DNA from: Cylindrodendrum hubeiense
Lineage: Eukaryota > Ascomycota > Sordariomycetes > Hypocreales > Nectriaceae
Length of the DNA: 52,218 nucleotides
Direction of reading: 5' to 3'
NCBI GenBank assembly: GCA_014621425.1
Contig: JAANBB010000287.1
Span: forward strand, 1-52,218
The notes beneath the pieces are model-generated. The model had not been told where the DNA came from, ran no database searches, and saw only the letters and a program-made list of their open reading frames with translations. The first letter of the stretch is position 1. Every line of letters begins with the position of its first letter. Below are positions 20,316-29,888 of the stretch, in pieces. The translations under genes were made by a program, and so were the position numbers.

Positions 20316-22146
20316 TCACCCTGAGATAAGAGTCGTCCCCTTCACCTTTCCGCTTTCCATCTTGGCCGTCCTGGCCCCGAATTGAATCTACCGCACATTG
20401 TCAGCGTGTGACACGGCACAGGTTACGACACAGGTTGCGAATGCACTCACGGCCCGCTTCTTTTCCTGCGAAACTGAATCCATCCCCAGGGACCTGGCCA
20501 ACAGTCGCAGCACCCGTTTTTCAGGGTCAACCCCCACCTCGTTATCTTGGTTCTCAAAGTCGCACTTCTCCCAAACCGGCGACTCGATCGCCCACTTGAC
20601 AAACCGCTCGTCCAGGTATGGGAATCGCACTTCTCGGCCCCAGTGTGTCATGACTCGATCGTCTCGCCCGAGATTCCTCTTGCCCAGCCGACTCACGTCG
20701 AGCTTCAATTCGTCTACAACACCAGGATAACCCCGCCGAGAATAAGCTGTGGCATGTCGAACATAACCTCCAAAGAGTTCGTCTGCCCCAAGTCCAGATA
20801 GAAGCACGCGAGCTGTCGTGCAATATGGCTGTGGTTCATGTTTCGATGGTGTTTCGCAAAGTCCCCGACCCTTTGCAGCGAAATAAAGCGCACATCCAAT
20901 CGAGAGATCCATCTCCGTGTTGTGTGGGTAGATCAATCGTACGATCTCGGGTCTTTTTTCTAGTGTTTCGGTGTAAGGCACATTCACCTGCCTCCAGTCA
21001 GTTCATCTGGTGCAAGGGATAGTTTGTCATGTCCATACCGCTACGAAGCGCCAAACTCGGTCAGGGCAGACTTTGGCGAGTTCTGCAAAGGCGCTCCTCC
21101 CGGTCATCCGATCTGGGCATTTTTCATAAAGATCGTCCCGGGAACAGTCAGGGTGCTGAGCTCCAATTCGAGGGTTCTCAAATGCCACATTGAGCAGGTC
21201 AATGGACTGACCCGGGGGGACTATATCATGACATAGTCGTGCCAGAACGGTACAGTCGAGTCCTCCCGAGAAGAGCACCGCGACCCTTGCATCTGTATCA
21301 GACGCTCGAGGCGGCAGGGGCACGTCAAGGACTCGGAGTCTCAGCGATTCGATGAGATGCTGCTGTAGGGCCTGGACTGGTCTCGAATTGAGAGTCAACC
21401 GATAGGGCTCCTGTGGTATCTCGTTGTTGAAAACGCCGATGCTTGACACCTGCACAGGTAAGTAGCACGATTGAGATCCCGGGGAGACCAGCGCCAAAGG
21501 GACTCACTAGAGAAATATCATGGGCCCAGTCATGCCGGGTGGGCGCCATGTTAGTAACCAGGTCGCTCTCATCCAACGAAAGTACATAGCATCCATCAGC
21601 CTCAACCTCAGCCCAGCCTTCCATAGGAGTCTCTGCAACGCTGGATAGAGCAAACGGTAGGCCAGCTTTCACAAGCAGCGACCGACGACCCAGGCGGTCG
21701 CGTCCATAGTACAGGCGCCTTGTAGGCTTGTGGAAGTAGATGAAGGCGAAGGGGCCTTCAACGGCGCGTAGAGCATCGAGTAGAGCATTGAGAATGCCAT
21801 CTGAGCCCGCCGCACTACGGCCGGCCTCAGTCAACAGTGCCAAGACCGCTTCGCCATCATTTCCTTGGACCGGCTCTCCTCGAATGCCCCATGCCTCGCC
21901 GTTCCAGCAGAGCACGGATCCGGAAGCATCGTCAACGAGCGGCTGCTTTGCCACGTGGTCGCCTCGGAGCGAGAGCACCGTTGACGTAAATGTCAGGAAG
22001 CACGCGCCTCGGTCTGGGTCACCACTGGCAACCTGCGTCTGCACGGTTCCAGTGTGGTCGGGTCCTCTCTTCGCAAGGCATTGGGTGAGTTCGGACGAGA
22101 TGACAGAGTCGGGGGACGACGAAATGGCAGCATGGATGCCGCACAT
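20316..22146 (-). CDS. Asparagine synthetase domain protein (ASNSD1-like)
   Basis: Two-domain protein of 552 aa from four exons: 21508-22146, 21039-21449, 20451-20987 and 20316-20387 (introns 58, 51 and 63 nt, all phase 0). It starts MCGIH, so Cys2 is the expected glutamine amidotransferase nucleophile; RGPD, a normal family mark, follows. The C-terminal half is an ATP-pyrophosphatase domain with the P-loop SGGLD at 274-278 and the LSGLGADELFGGY segment at 413-425. The last exon restores KKRA-IQFGARTAK across the junction, a typical end of this family; reading through the intron instead gives a nonsense tail. It resembles human ASNSD1 more than the housekeeping asparagine synthetase. The reaction is not established for this branch. 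It is divergent from the SGNH gene (899 bp apart). Confidence 0.9.
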
Positions 22147-23045
22147 TTTGCGCGTCAAGGCGATGGATGAAACGCGTTTGTTGGAGAAGCATTAAAGAAT
22201 CTGGCGTTTGGAGGCCCTTGTCCTGTCCCCACTTGTGACATCAGCCGTCTGTGAGCTCGCCTACCCTATACTTCAGGCCGTGGTATCACAGAAAGACCCC
22301 AATGTTGCACCGCCCTGCTTGTCTTGTAGGATCTGCTGCTCTCTGGCTCGCTGCTGGGTTGGTCTTGTCAGGTTTAGTAACAAGTGCCAGACCCCCTTAG
22401 ATAGGATGCATGTTAGACTCAATAAACAAAGCCTTCTTCTCTGCATGCAACCCAACTTTGTTTTGAAACACAGGATCCACCATCACAAGCAATCAGCACA
22501 GCTGATCACCATGGTGTAACACAGGGACGGGCTGTTGCCAGAAGCAACTGGCTGTGGCGATGCGGTGTGTAGATGCAGATGCAGTCTAAAGAAAGAACAT
22601 GGTGCATCCAGCTGGTACGATGAATACATGAATGGCGGCACTGCTGCCAATGGCATCCAGATGTGGGGACGAGACGGGATGAAAGCAAGCCACCACAAAG
22701 CTGTCAACCAAAGACTAGCAGAAGCCGCATGTCGCAGGGTGCGCCATAGGCTCTGTAGGCTCTGAAAGACAACTGTGCAATAGTGAGGCGACAAGTTGAT
22801 GCAGTTGATGCAGTTGCCGGGGCTGCGCGCCTCCACAGTCCTGGTGGGGGTTGTGTTGATCGGGGCTCTGGGTTGGTTACATCTCGGTTGCATGTAGATG
22901 GAGACAGGGGCTGAGGCCTTGTTAGCGTCGTCCATCGTATAATAGCTCCGACTTCCCGTGAATGTTTGATGTTTCTCTCTCACCTGCTTACCAGTTGGCA
23001 GATCCTGTTTCCCTATTTCACACAAGCCGCTGCTCAGCTACAACT
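22147..23045. promoter_or_regulatory. Divergent promoter region
   Basis: 899 bp between the divergent ASNSD1-like and SGNH genes. No gene or clear factor site is recognised. A pyrimidine-rich stretch lies just before 23046. Confidence 0.45.
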
Positions 23046-24109
23046 ATGCGGTCCCTTTTGATGCCCCTCGGGCAATTGGCCGTCGTTGGCCTCGCCCTCA
23101 CGGTGCCAGGTGAGTACATGTCGTACTAAGACAAGATGAGACCTAGCACTCACCTATATTTTAAGCTTACGCCACCCGAGACGACACCATCGATGACGCT
23201 AGAGTCCTGGTCGGGGGCAACGTCGATCTCCGGCTGATGCCCCTCGGCGCCTCCATCACAAACGGCAAGGGGTCTGATGACGGCAACGGCTACCGCAAAG
23301 CGCTGCGGGATCTCCTCGTGGCCGATGGGAATGAAGTCGACATGGTCGGATCCCTCGAGTCTGGAGACATGGACGACAACCAAAACGAAGGGTGGAATGG
23401 CCTGAGAATCGACCAAGTCCTCGAAAAGGCCAAGGCGTCAGTCCCTGAGCGATTGCCCAATCTCTTTACCATCAACGTCGGGACGAATGATTGCCTTCAA
23501 GACTACGATATCGAGCACGCGGGAGACCGCATGGAGGAGATGCTCAAGTACCTATGGAATGCTTCTCCCCTAGCAAGCATCATCTTGTCAACGTTGCTGG
23601 TCAATGGGGACGCTGATATAGAAGAGAGGGTGCTGGAGGTGAATAAGCAGCTCAAGGTTCTCGCCGAGCAGATGGCGGCCGAATCGAGGAAGCTCATCCT
23701 CGTGGACATGCATTCGAGCGACGGAGTCCAGGAGGAAGATCTCGTCGATGGCACGCATCCCGACTCCGCAGGATACGAGAAGATGGCCAAGCTGTGGTTC
23801 AATGGCACCGAGGATGCGGCTTCCAGAGGATGGCTCCAGAGCCCCCAGGTCCTCCCCAGCGGCGGAACATCGACGACAGCCTCGACCACGGCCCCCTCTG
23901 CCTCAACGACGCCTGGTGCGTCGAATGGAACGGCTTCAGCGACAGGTACGCTGGACACTGCCACTGCGGTGGTGAATGATAAGGAGGCTCAGTCCACAAC
24001 CGACGCCGCACCGCAGGTATCCGAGGATGGCTCGAAGGCTCCCCAGGCCGCTGGATGTCCGGCCGTGGCATTGATTTTGGCTTTAGGGACCCTGGTTATT
24101 CTGATATAG
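23046..24109 (+). CDS. Secreted GPI-anchored SGNH hydrolase (CE3/acetylxylan-esterase-like)
   Basis: Exons 23046-23109 and 23166-24109 give 335 aa. The signal peptide is residues 1-21 (QLAVVGLALTVP). Block I is RLMPLGASIT with Ser51 as the likely nucleophile. The GYRKALRDLL helix is typical of carbohydrate esterase family 3. Block III is NVGTND (N129) and block V is DGTH with D216 and H219, so the catalytic set is complete. Family members deacetylate xylan or related polysaccharides; the substrate here is inferred. After residue 250 comes a Thr/Ser/Ala-rich linker, then a C-terminal hydrophobic tail (CPAVALILALGTLVILI). This fits a GPI-anchor signal, so the enzyme probably sits on the cell surface instead of diffusing freely. 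Confidence 0.9.
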
Positions 24110-25038
24110 AAACAAAATACCCAAGAATAGAAATCCACTCATTACTGGAGCTGTGCTTAATACCCGTGGCGGTGCTTAAAACATCACAGACAGGCTTTTT
24201 GCCTGAAGCTCTACCTTAGTCTACAATCAAGAGGCTGCTACCTAGGTACCTAAGTACTTAACGTAGGTATATCACAAACTTCCTCTACGCTGGAGAGGTG
24301 CCTTTGGATGTGGTAAGTTGGTAGCAGCAAGTAGAAAGCCCTACGGAGACGTCGTCGGTGGAGAGAATTACTGTATGCCCTTTTTATAAGAGTACCATTT
24401 TCAGTAACATATCACTCTCCGTGGTGCGACGATTCAGGATGCATCAAGGAAGGGAAGCAAAAGTCTATAAAAAAGTCTAAGGGGACTTGGATAAAATTAA
24501 ACTAAGTAAAGAAACCCCAAATAAAAATGAACAGAATACAACCTTTATCTAGTTCTTTAAGCCTGGTCTAATATCATCAAATAGATCAAAACTAGGTATA
24601 CAGTAACTGCGAACGACAAGAGCACAAACTTAGCACTGCGCTTAGGACTATGAGATACGATACTCAGCACGATAGGAGTATTGCTGCTGGGGCACTGAGC
24701 CTGCTTTCCTTTACTCATATTGAAATACAATGACGGCTACGGGTTGCCACGTTCGATGTTGCTTCGACGACGCATCGCCCTTTCCCTTGTCCCTGATCTC
24801 CCCCCAGAAGTAAGGGACGTATCTCGGTCTCGTCAACTCTGACCAGCATTTAAATACCAGCTTTCTTTCAAAGCGCCTCGAAGAGTTACTGGACTGCCGC
24901 GCCACTCACTTCCACCGAGCTCGGTCTTCCTCGATTGCATCATTCGTCATCAACCATCCCTACATCATCAGCTAGATATTCCGACACCGCCCAATCGTCT
25001 TTCTCCCTGACTCCAGCAACCTGACCCCAGTTCCAACA
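24110..25038. other. Intergenic with AT-rich island
   Basis: 929 bp. A CTACCTAGGTACC cluster lies at 24238-24275. The segment 24410-24690 is clearly more AT-rich than its surroundings and has no long frame. A TATA-like TTTAAATA near 24849 lies about 190 bp before the next ATG. No gene supported. Confidence 0.5.
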
Positions 25039-26664
25039 ATGGCTGGACTGCCCCGACCGCCGGGCCGCGATTGCAGTTCCATCGTGTATCTAGAGAACCA
25101 AGACGAGACCTGGTGCCATATACCATCAAAGAGACTCACCCCCAGATCAACCGTGAGCCGGAGAGAGCGACTATCTACGGTCCATACAGGGGACGCGGCA
25201 GACCCTCAGAGATTGTGGGAGGCTCTCATGGCACAGGAACCGGTTTGGGAGCCTTGTATTCGCGGTACGCTCCAACCTTGGATTCCCATTGGGCAGATTT
25301 GTGATGAAGAGAAACAGTGGATCAAGAGATGGGGCATTTGTGTTGTTATAGACCTCGTGTATCACCTTCGCGAGTCGGAAACACCTGGCGTATCCATCCT
25401 CAAGGATCTAGTGGGCCTCGCACGAACTTTCAAGGCCAACGTCATAGTCCCGATAGACAGCTCCGTGACCCAATCGTTGCCTCCCGAGGTCCTTGAAATC
25501 ATCATATTCTACGCAGTCGAACTCCGAATCAACATGCTCGCCCAAACAACCACCGTCGCCCACAAGGGGGACCAGTGGTGCCACTGGTCGTTCACGCACT
25601 CTGAACGGGAACTACTGAGTAGTTTGAGGGTACCGTGGGGCTTCTGGGCAGCAATTGCGAGCATGCCGGCATTCCATGTCAGCAAACACTGGCGCGCATG
25701 TCTATTAGATGGCCTGATGCGGATGTTCATGCCACGAAACCGTCGAGCCAGGAAATGTCAATGGGACCAGAACGGCCTCGCAACGTGGATAAACACATTG
25801 GACAAAGTTGTTTGCCTTTCAGCTCGATAGTGCCCAGCCGAGGACAATGTCATAGGCCCCGGACGACATGGCTTGCGTTTCCTGGTTCGACAACCCAAAG
25901 CGATGTGGCAGATTGGAACGTTGAACCCTCGACTCCCGATGCCGCCTTGGCCCTCGCCAGCACAGTCGCTACGATTAAGCTCTGTTGCCACTGAGGAGAG
26001 AACATTCAAAAACCTCCCTACAGGATATGGAAAGATCTTTGAGTTTAAAAAGGACGTGCCGGTTGCGTCGCCCCCGTCGTGGTCTCACACTCAACCCCTC
26101 CCCAGGCCCAACATCAGCGTGTACAGGACGTACCCACGCCACGAGAAAGAGATCGTGGGGGTTGGATTCCACCCTGTCAAGCCTCACACCATGGGGAGAT
26201 TCGGGATTCTCCAGATTGACGCCGAATGGTCCCTCTCCCGCCGGCAACTTGTCACCCCTGTCACGACTCTCCTCAACATGATACTGGAGACCAAGTGCCA
26301 GGTGGCCATAATCACCATCAAGATGACTGATGGCCATGAGGAATTTCCTGGACTGGGCCAGGAAACGACGGCGCTTTGCGCCTCGTTCTCGTTCCCCAAG
26401 GCTCTCATAGCCGTTGCGAAACAGATCGGGTTATTCTTCGACGTTATCGGACTGACTGAGTTGTCTGGACAGACAGGTATGTTCCACCGGCAATGCCCGT
26501 TGGTCAACTGCGCAAGCTCGAGAGGCAAGTATGAGCCCAAATGCAACCACGGCGAAGCTCCCGCTCTGCAATGGATCCCTCGGGTCTATGTCAAGTTGGA
26601 CCCGGTCTTGGGCCATTCGTCGTCGTCGTGGGTCGACAGTCCAGATCCCAGCTTGCAATTGTGA
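25039..26664 (+). CDS. Orphan ORF with one in-frame TAG at 25828-25830
   Basis: Not recognised. The frame starting at ATG 25039 (CAACAATGG) reads 263 codons to TAG at 25828-25830. The same frame then stays open for 277 more codons to TGA at 26662. No frameshift is involved. The first part has a segment QSLPPEVLEIIIFYAVE that resembles the start of an F-box-like helix, and both parts have normal-looking amino acid composition without low complexity. Three readings are possible: a 263-aa protein with an untranslated remainder; a full-length protein whose TAG is removed by an intron (for example GT at 25757 to AG at 25837, 81 nt, in phase but with a poor donor); or a recent nonsense mutation in a 541-residue gene. 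I cannot separate these from sequence. Confidence 0.5.
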
Positions 26665-26670
26665 CACATG

Positions 26671-26685
26671 CACACACACACACAC
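26671..26685. repeat. CA dinucleotide microsatellite
   Basis: About seven and a half CA units immediately after the TGA of the preceding ORF. Confidence 0.8.
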
Positions 26686-26845
26686 CTTGCACATTCCTGC
26701 CACCAATGAAGCGTCAAGCCCGGTCAATGAGTCAACCGGGGGGTGTGTGGTTAACCACATGCGGAGGCGGCACTTGTCCTGGTGGAGCTATAATCTAGGA
26801 CTCTGGGAGTTGGCGCCGGGATCATGGTATGAGATACATTGCAGC

Positions 26846-26889
26846 AGTTGGTTGGTTGGTTGGTCTGTTGGTCTGTTGGTCGGTTGGTT
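26846..26889. repeat. GGTT/GGTCTGTT array
   Basis: Perfect GGTT units, then two GGTCTGTT units, then GGTT again; simple tandem repeat. Confidence 0.8.
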
Positions 26890-27018
26890 ATTCGCAGCGA
26901 TTCCTCCTTCGGCAGAAGGAATGTGGGAATGAGGAGATGACACGACTTAGCAGATCCAAGAGTCATCACTGATTAGCGCTTGTAGCTGCTTTAGACAGTA
27001 TAGCGTAGGGAGTTCAAT

Positions 27019-27114
27019 GATGACATGGACATCACAAGGAGACGAGAGAGGCTACGAGAGGCTACGAGAGAGGATACGATGACATGGATATCACAAGGAG
27101 ACGAGAGAGGATAC
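27019..27114. repeat. 59-bp tandem repeat, 1.6 copies, with nested 12-nt units
   Basis: GATGACATGG begins at 27019 and again at 27078, followed in both by ATCACAAGGAGACGAGAGAG with one base change just before it (GACATC against GATATC). The first copy contains duplicated GAGAGGCTAC units that account for its extra length. Confidence 0.8.
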
Positions 27115-27551
27115 AGTGATTGAGATGACTGATGTGGGTTTGATTTCTATGCCTTAGCAGGAGAAAGAGAGGCGAACTCTATTCCAGTGAAAAACAGATC
27201 TCGCAAAGCCTGTCGCGCTGTACCGTGCCGTGTTGTCTGATAGCCAATTTGGTTCTTCAACGTTCCCCATCACCAATCTTCATCCTCAAATCATCCACCC
27301 GTCTTCCTCGTCGACTTGTCCTAGCAAACGACAAAAGCCATGGGTGGCAAAAGGGTACATGACCGCGCTCTTATTACATGAAAAGGTCCTAACCCCAATT
27401 TGGGTAACCTTGAAATATCCGTCGTAAATTCATAAAACCAAAAAAAGCATTGGTGTTTTCGCTGGGGGGTTGATACAATCTCGAGATGAGTGATCTGTTA
27501 TATCTTTTCTTCTTCCTCCTTGACGAGGACATCCACCTGTTCTCCGGACCT

Positions 27552-29888
27552 CTATTCCGAGAAGGCCGGGAGATCCACGTTTGACCAGTCAATGGGGAAG
27601 AGGTCCTGCTGAGTGTTCTGGGAGAAACCAACGTTGGCGCTGGGAATCTCTCCGAAGAGAGGCTGGATATCGTTTGTCTTGAAGTTGTGCGCAGGGAACA
27701 ACTGGAAGTCCATGCCACCATCTCCGTTGTACGACTCATCAAATCCCTCATCAACATCGCGCAATGAGTTGGGGGTGAAGAGCATGGCGTTCTCCTGGCC
27801 GACAGGGGAGAAGTGAGGGACACCAACCGGAGCAGGGCAGGGCTGAGTGGGCTGGAACATGGGCATCTGCTGCGCCATCATCTTCGGGTTGGGGTTGTAC
27901 ATAGCCACCTGCTCAGGGGTGGGAAGCTGAGCAGGGATCTGGACATGGGCGGCGTACAGGTCTTCATCGTCCAGGATGAAAGCTGAGCTGTTCTGGTAGG
28001 GGGCGTATTGCCCGTAGGAGCTGCCAGTGGTGGGAGAAGTGTTCTCAAGGACGAGGTCCATAGCATCCAGGGTGTCCGGCTGAATGCCGTAGGTGGAGAT
28101 CCAGTCGGAGTCGGTGGGGTAGAGAGGGAAGTCACCAATGAAGGTGGGAGAGTTCTCCTGAGGAGGAGTGGGGACGCTGTAGGCGGGTGTGGTGGAGGGA
28201 GTTGACACATTGCCGAGAGGAGGGGTCTGCTGAGTAGTGCTCGAGGCCTGACCAGGCAGTTTCTTGCCGTTGGTCTTGGTTCGGACGTATGTCCAGCCGT
28301 GGGCCTTCTCCATGTGCTGTTTGCAGTTGGACTCACGCTTGGACTTGTAAGGGCAGGGCTTGTACAAGCACTCGTACATGGCGGGAGCGTCTGAGTGCTT
28401 GTCGTTGATGTGGCGGTCCATCTCCTTCTCTGTGGGCCAGCCGTAGTTGTGGTACTTGCAGGTCGGGATAGGGCACTTCCAAGGACGCGAGTGCGTCTTC
28501 TCGTGCTTGGTCAGGTCGCAAGGGCGCTTGAACTCCTTGTTGCACCCGGCCTCACGGCACTTCTTGGGAGCCAACTCCTCAGGAGTGGCGTTCTTCTTGC
28601 GGCGAGCCATGGATCGCATGATCTCCTCCTCATCCTCCCGCTGCTGGCTGAGAGAGCGCTTCATCTTGATGGGCGAGTCCATCACGTCGACGGGCTTACC
28701 GGTGGCCATGGAGATGTGGGTGCCGTCTTTTCGGACACGGACAAGCTCTGCGGGGCGGCCGTTCTCAGCGATGCCACCAACGAGCTTGATCTCATCGCCT
28801 CTTAATGGAGAGTTAGTTGGGTGGTCCAGGGGAACAAAGTTGGGCACATACGCGTCAACATCCATGTCTTCGGGGCCGTCCTTGGCTGCTGCGAGTTGTC
28901 TGCCGTACTCAAGAATCTGGTCCTTGAGGTCGATGAAGTATCCGTTAGTGTAAGGTCGATCTCCGGGGCGGGTCTGTTCGCGGTCGCTAAGATATTCGAC
29001 GGTCGCTTGGATGCATCGGATCGAGGTGAGGCAGAAATCAAGGTACAAGGCGGCGGTCTTGGTCCTCTCCTTCAGGCACAATCTCCGATAAGCTTCTCCC
29101 CAAACACCATTATCAGTCAGGAGCTGACTTACCGGCGCCATAAAGATCAAGGTCTTCTCAAGATCTCGTAGGCAGATGATTTCCTTTGATCGAATGCGAC
29201 GTGGGACGTCAAACACGATGGGCTCAAAGTCCTTTAAGGTAGACTTAGCCCGGAGGGGTCGAAGAATGTGTTCGTGAATGCGGTTAATGGCCTTAGGCCC
29301 AAGGCTGGGAAGCTTCTCCATAGCGGAAGCGGCGGCTGAGCGGGTGATTGCTGAGCGGGTGACTTGTGGCTTTGTGTCCTTCTTTGATGTAGAATCGGCA
29401 GCGCGCTTCTCGTTGGTGGAGGCGACAGATGTACCCAGGCCGCTGTCAGATGCGTGGTGTCGAGAGCGGCGGACGGAGCGAGGGCGCAGGACGCGCCTCT
29501 CAGCCTCCTTGGCCATGGCGGGATCGACGACGGGAAGGTCGAGGAAGCCGCGAGGGACGGGAAGGCTTGTGTCGCGAAGGGCCTTGGCCTTGGGAGTCTT
29601 GGGTGAGAGGGAAAGTTGCTCAGTCTTGGATAGGGCCTCGTCGATGTCGTTGAGGGTCAAGGCGATGCGACGGCGGTTGGCATCGACGACATCATCCATG
29701 TGAGATTGAGATCGAGACAGGCGAGGGGGCACGAAGGTAAGGTCCAAGTCCGAAGAGGAAGGAGAGGTAGGAGAGTGAAAGGTCGCACCCTTACGGAGGG
29801 TCATGTTGGTCTTAAGTGATAGAGCATTCTCAGTGTCGCTGCCGGGGCGAGTCACCGGAGTCCTTCGACGTGGGTGGGAGAAGGACAT
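27552..29888 (-). CDS. C2H2 zinc-finger transcription factor
   Basis: Nuclear regulator with three adjacent C2H2-type fingers at about residues 402-490 after splicing. Segments are CREAGCNKEFKRPCDLTKH, the short WKCPIPTCKYHNYGWP finger and a C-terminal YECLYKPCPY...CKQHMEKAH finger. Preferred exons are 29133-29888, 28852-29069 and 27552-28800, giving 740 aa. The whole span is also one open frame (778 aa), because both introns (29070-29132, 63 nt, donor GTAAGT; 28801-28851, 51 nt, donor GTATGT with a CTAAC branch site) are multiples of three without stops. Splicing the first joins MAP to ERTKTAALYLDFC, which reads smoothly. The N terminus is Ser/Arg-rich with many SP/TP sites; the C terminus is Pro/Gln-rich and acidic, like an activation domain. 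The targets are unknown to me. Confidence 0.9.
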   Translation of the reverse strand: MSFSHPRRRTPVTRPGSDTENALSLKTNMTLRKGATFHSPTSPSSSDLDLTFVPPRLSRSQSHMDDVVDANRRRIALTLNDIDEALSKTEQLSLSPKTPKAKALRDTSLPVPRGFLDLPVVDPAMAKEAERRVLRPRSVRRSRHHASDSGLGTSVASTNEKRAADSTSKKDTKPQVTRSAITRSAAASAMEKLPSLGPKAINRIHEHILRPLRAKSTLKDFEPIVFDVPRRIRSKEIICLRDLEKTLIFMAPVSQLLTDNGVWGEAYRRLCLKERTKTAALYLDFCLTSIRCIQATVEYLSDREQTRPGDRPYTNGYFIDLKDQILEYGRQLAAAKDGPEDMDVDAYVPNFVPLDHPTNSPLRGDEIKLVGGIAENGRPAELVRVRKDGTHISMATGKPVDVMDSPIKMKRSLSQQREDEEEIMRSMARRKKNATPEELAPKKCREAGCNKEFKRPCDLTKHEKTHSRPWKCPIPTCKYHNYGWPTEKEMDRHINDKHSDAPAMYECLYKPCPYKSKRESNCKQHMEKAHGWTYVRTKTNGKKLPGQASSTTQQTPPLGNVSTPSTTPAYSVPTPPQENSPTFIGDFPLYPTDSDWISTYGIQPDTLDAMDLVLENTSPTTGSSYGQYAPYQNSSAFILDDEDLYAAHVQIPAQLPTPEQVAMYNPNPKMMAQQMPMFQPTQPCPAPVGVPHFSPVGQENAMLFTPNSLRDVDEGFDESYNGDGGMDFQLFPAHNFKTNDIQPLFGEIPSANVGFSQNTQQDLFPIDWSNVDLPAFSE

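Larger units (their letters stand above)
26665..27551. other. Intergenic with several simple repeats
   Basis: 887 bp holding a CA microsatellite, a GGTT array and a 59-bp partial tandem repeat (each listed separately). No gene seen. The 3' end of the C2H2 gene transcript probably lies in 27400-27551. Confidence 0.6.

Noticed and set aside
25876..25890. tRNA B-box-like GGTTCGACAACC
   Set aside because: No A-box, acceptor stem or anticodon arm could be found at the right distance; it lies inside an open coding frame.
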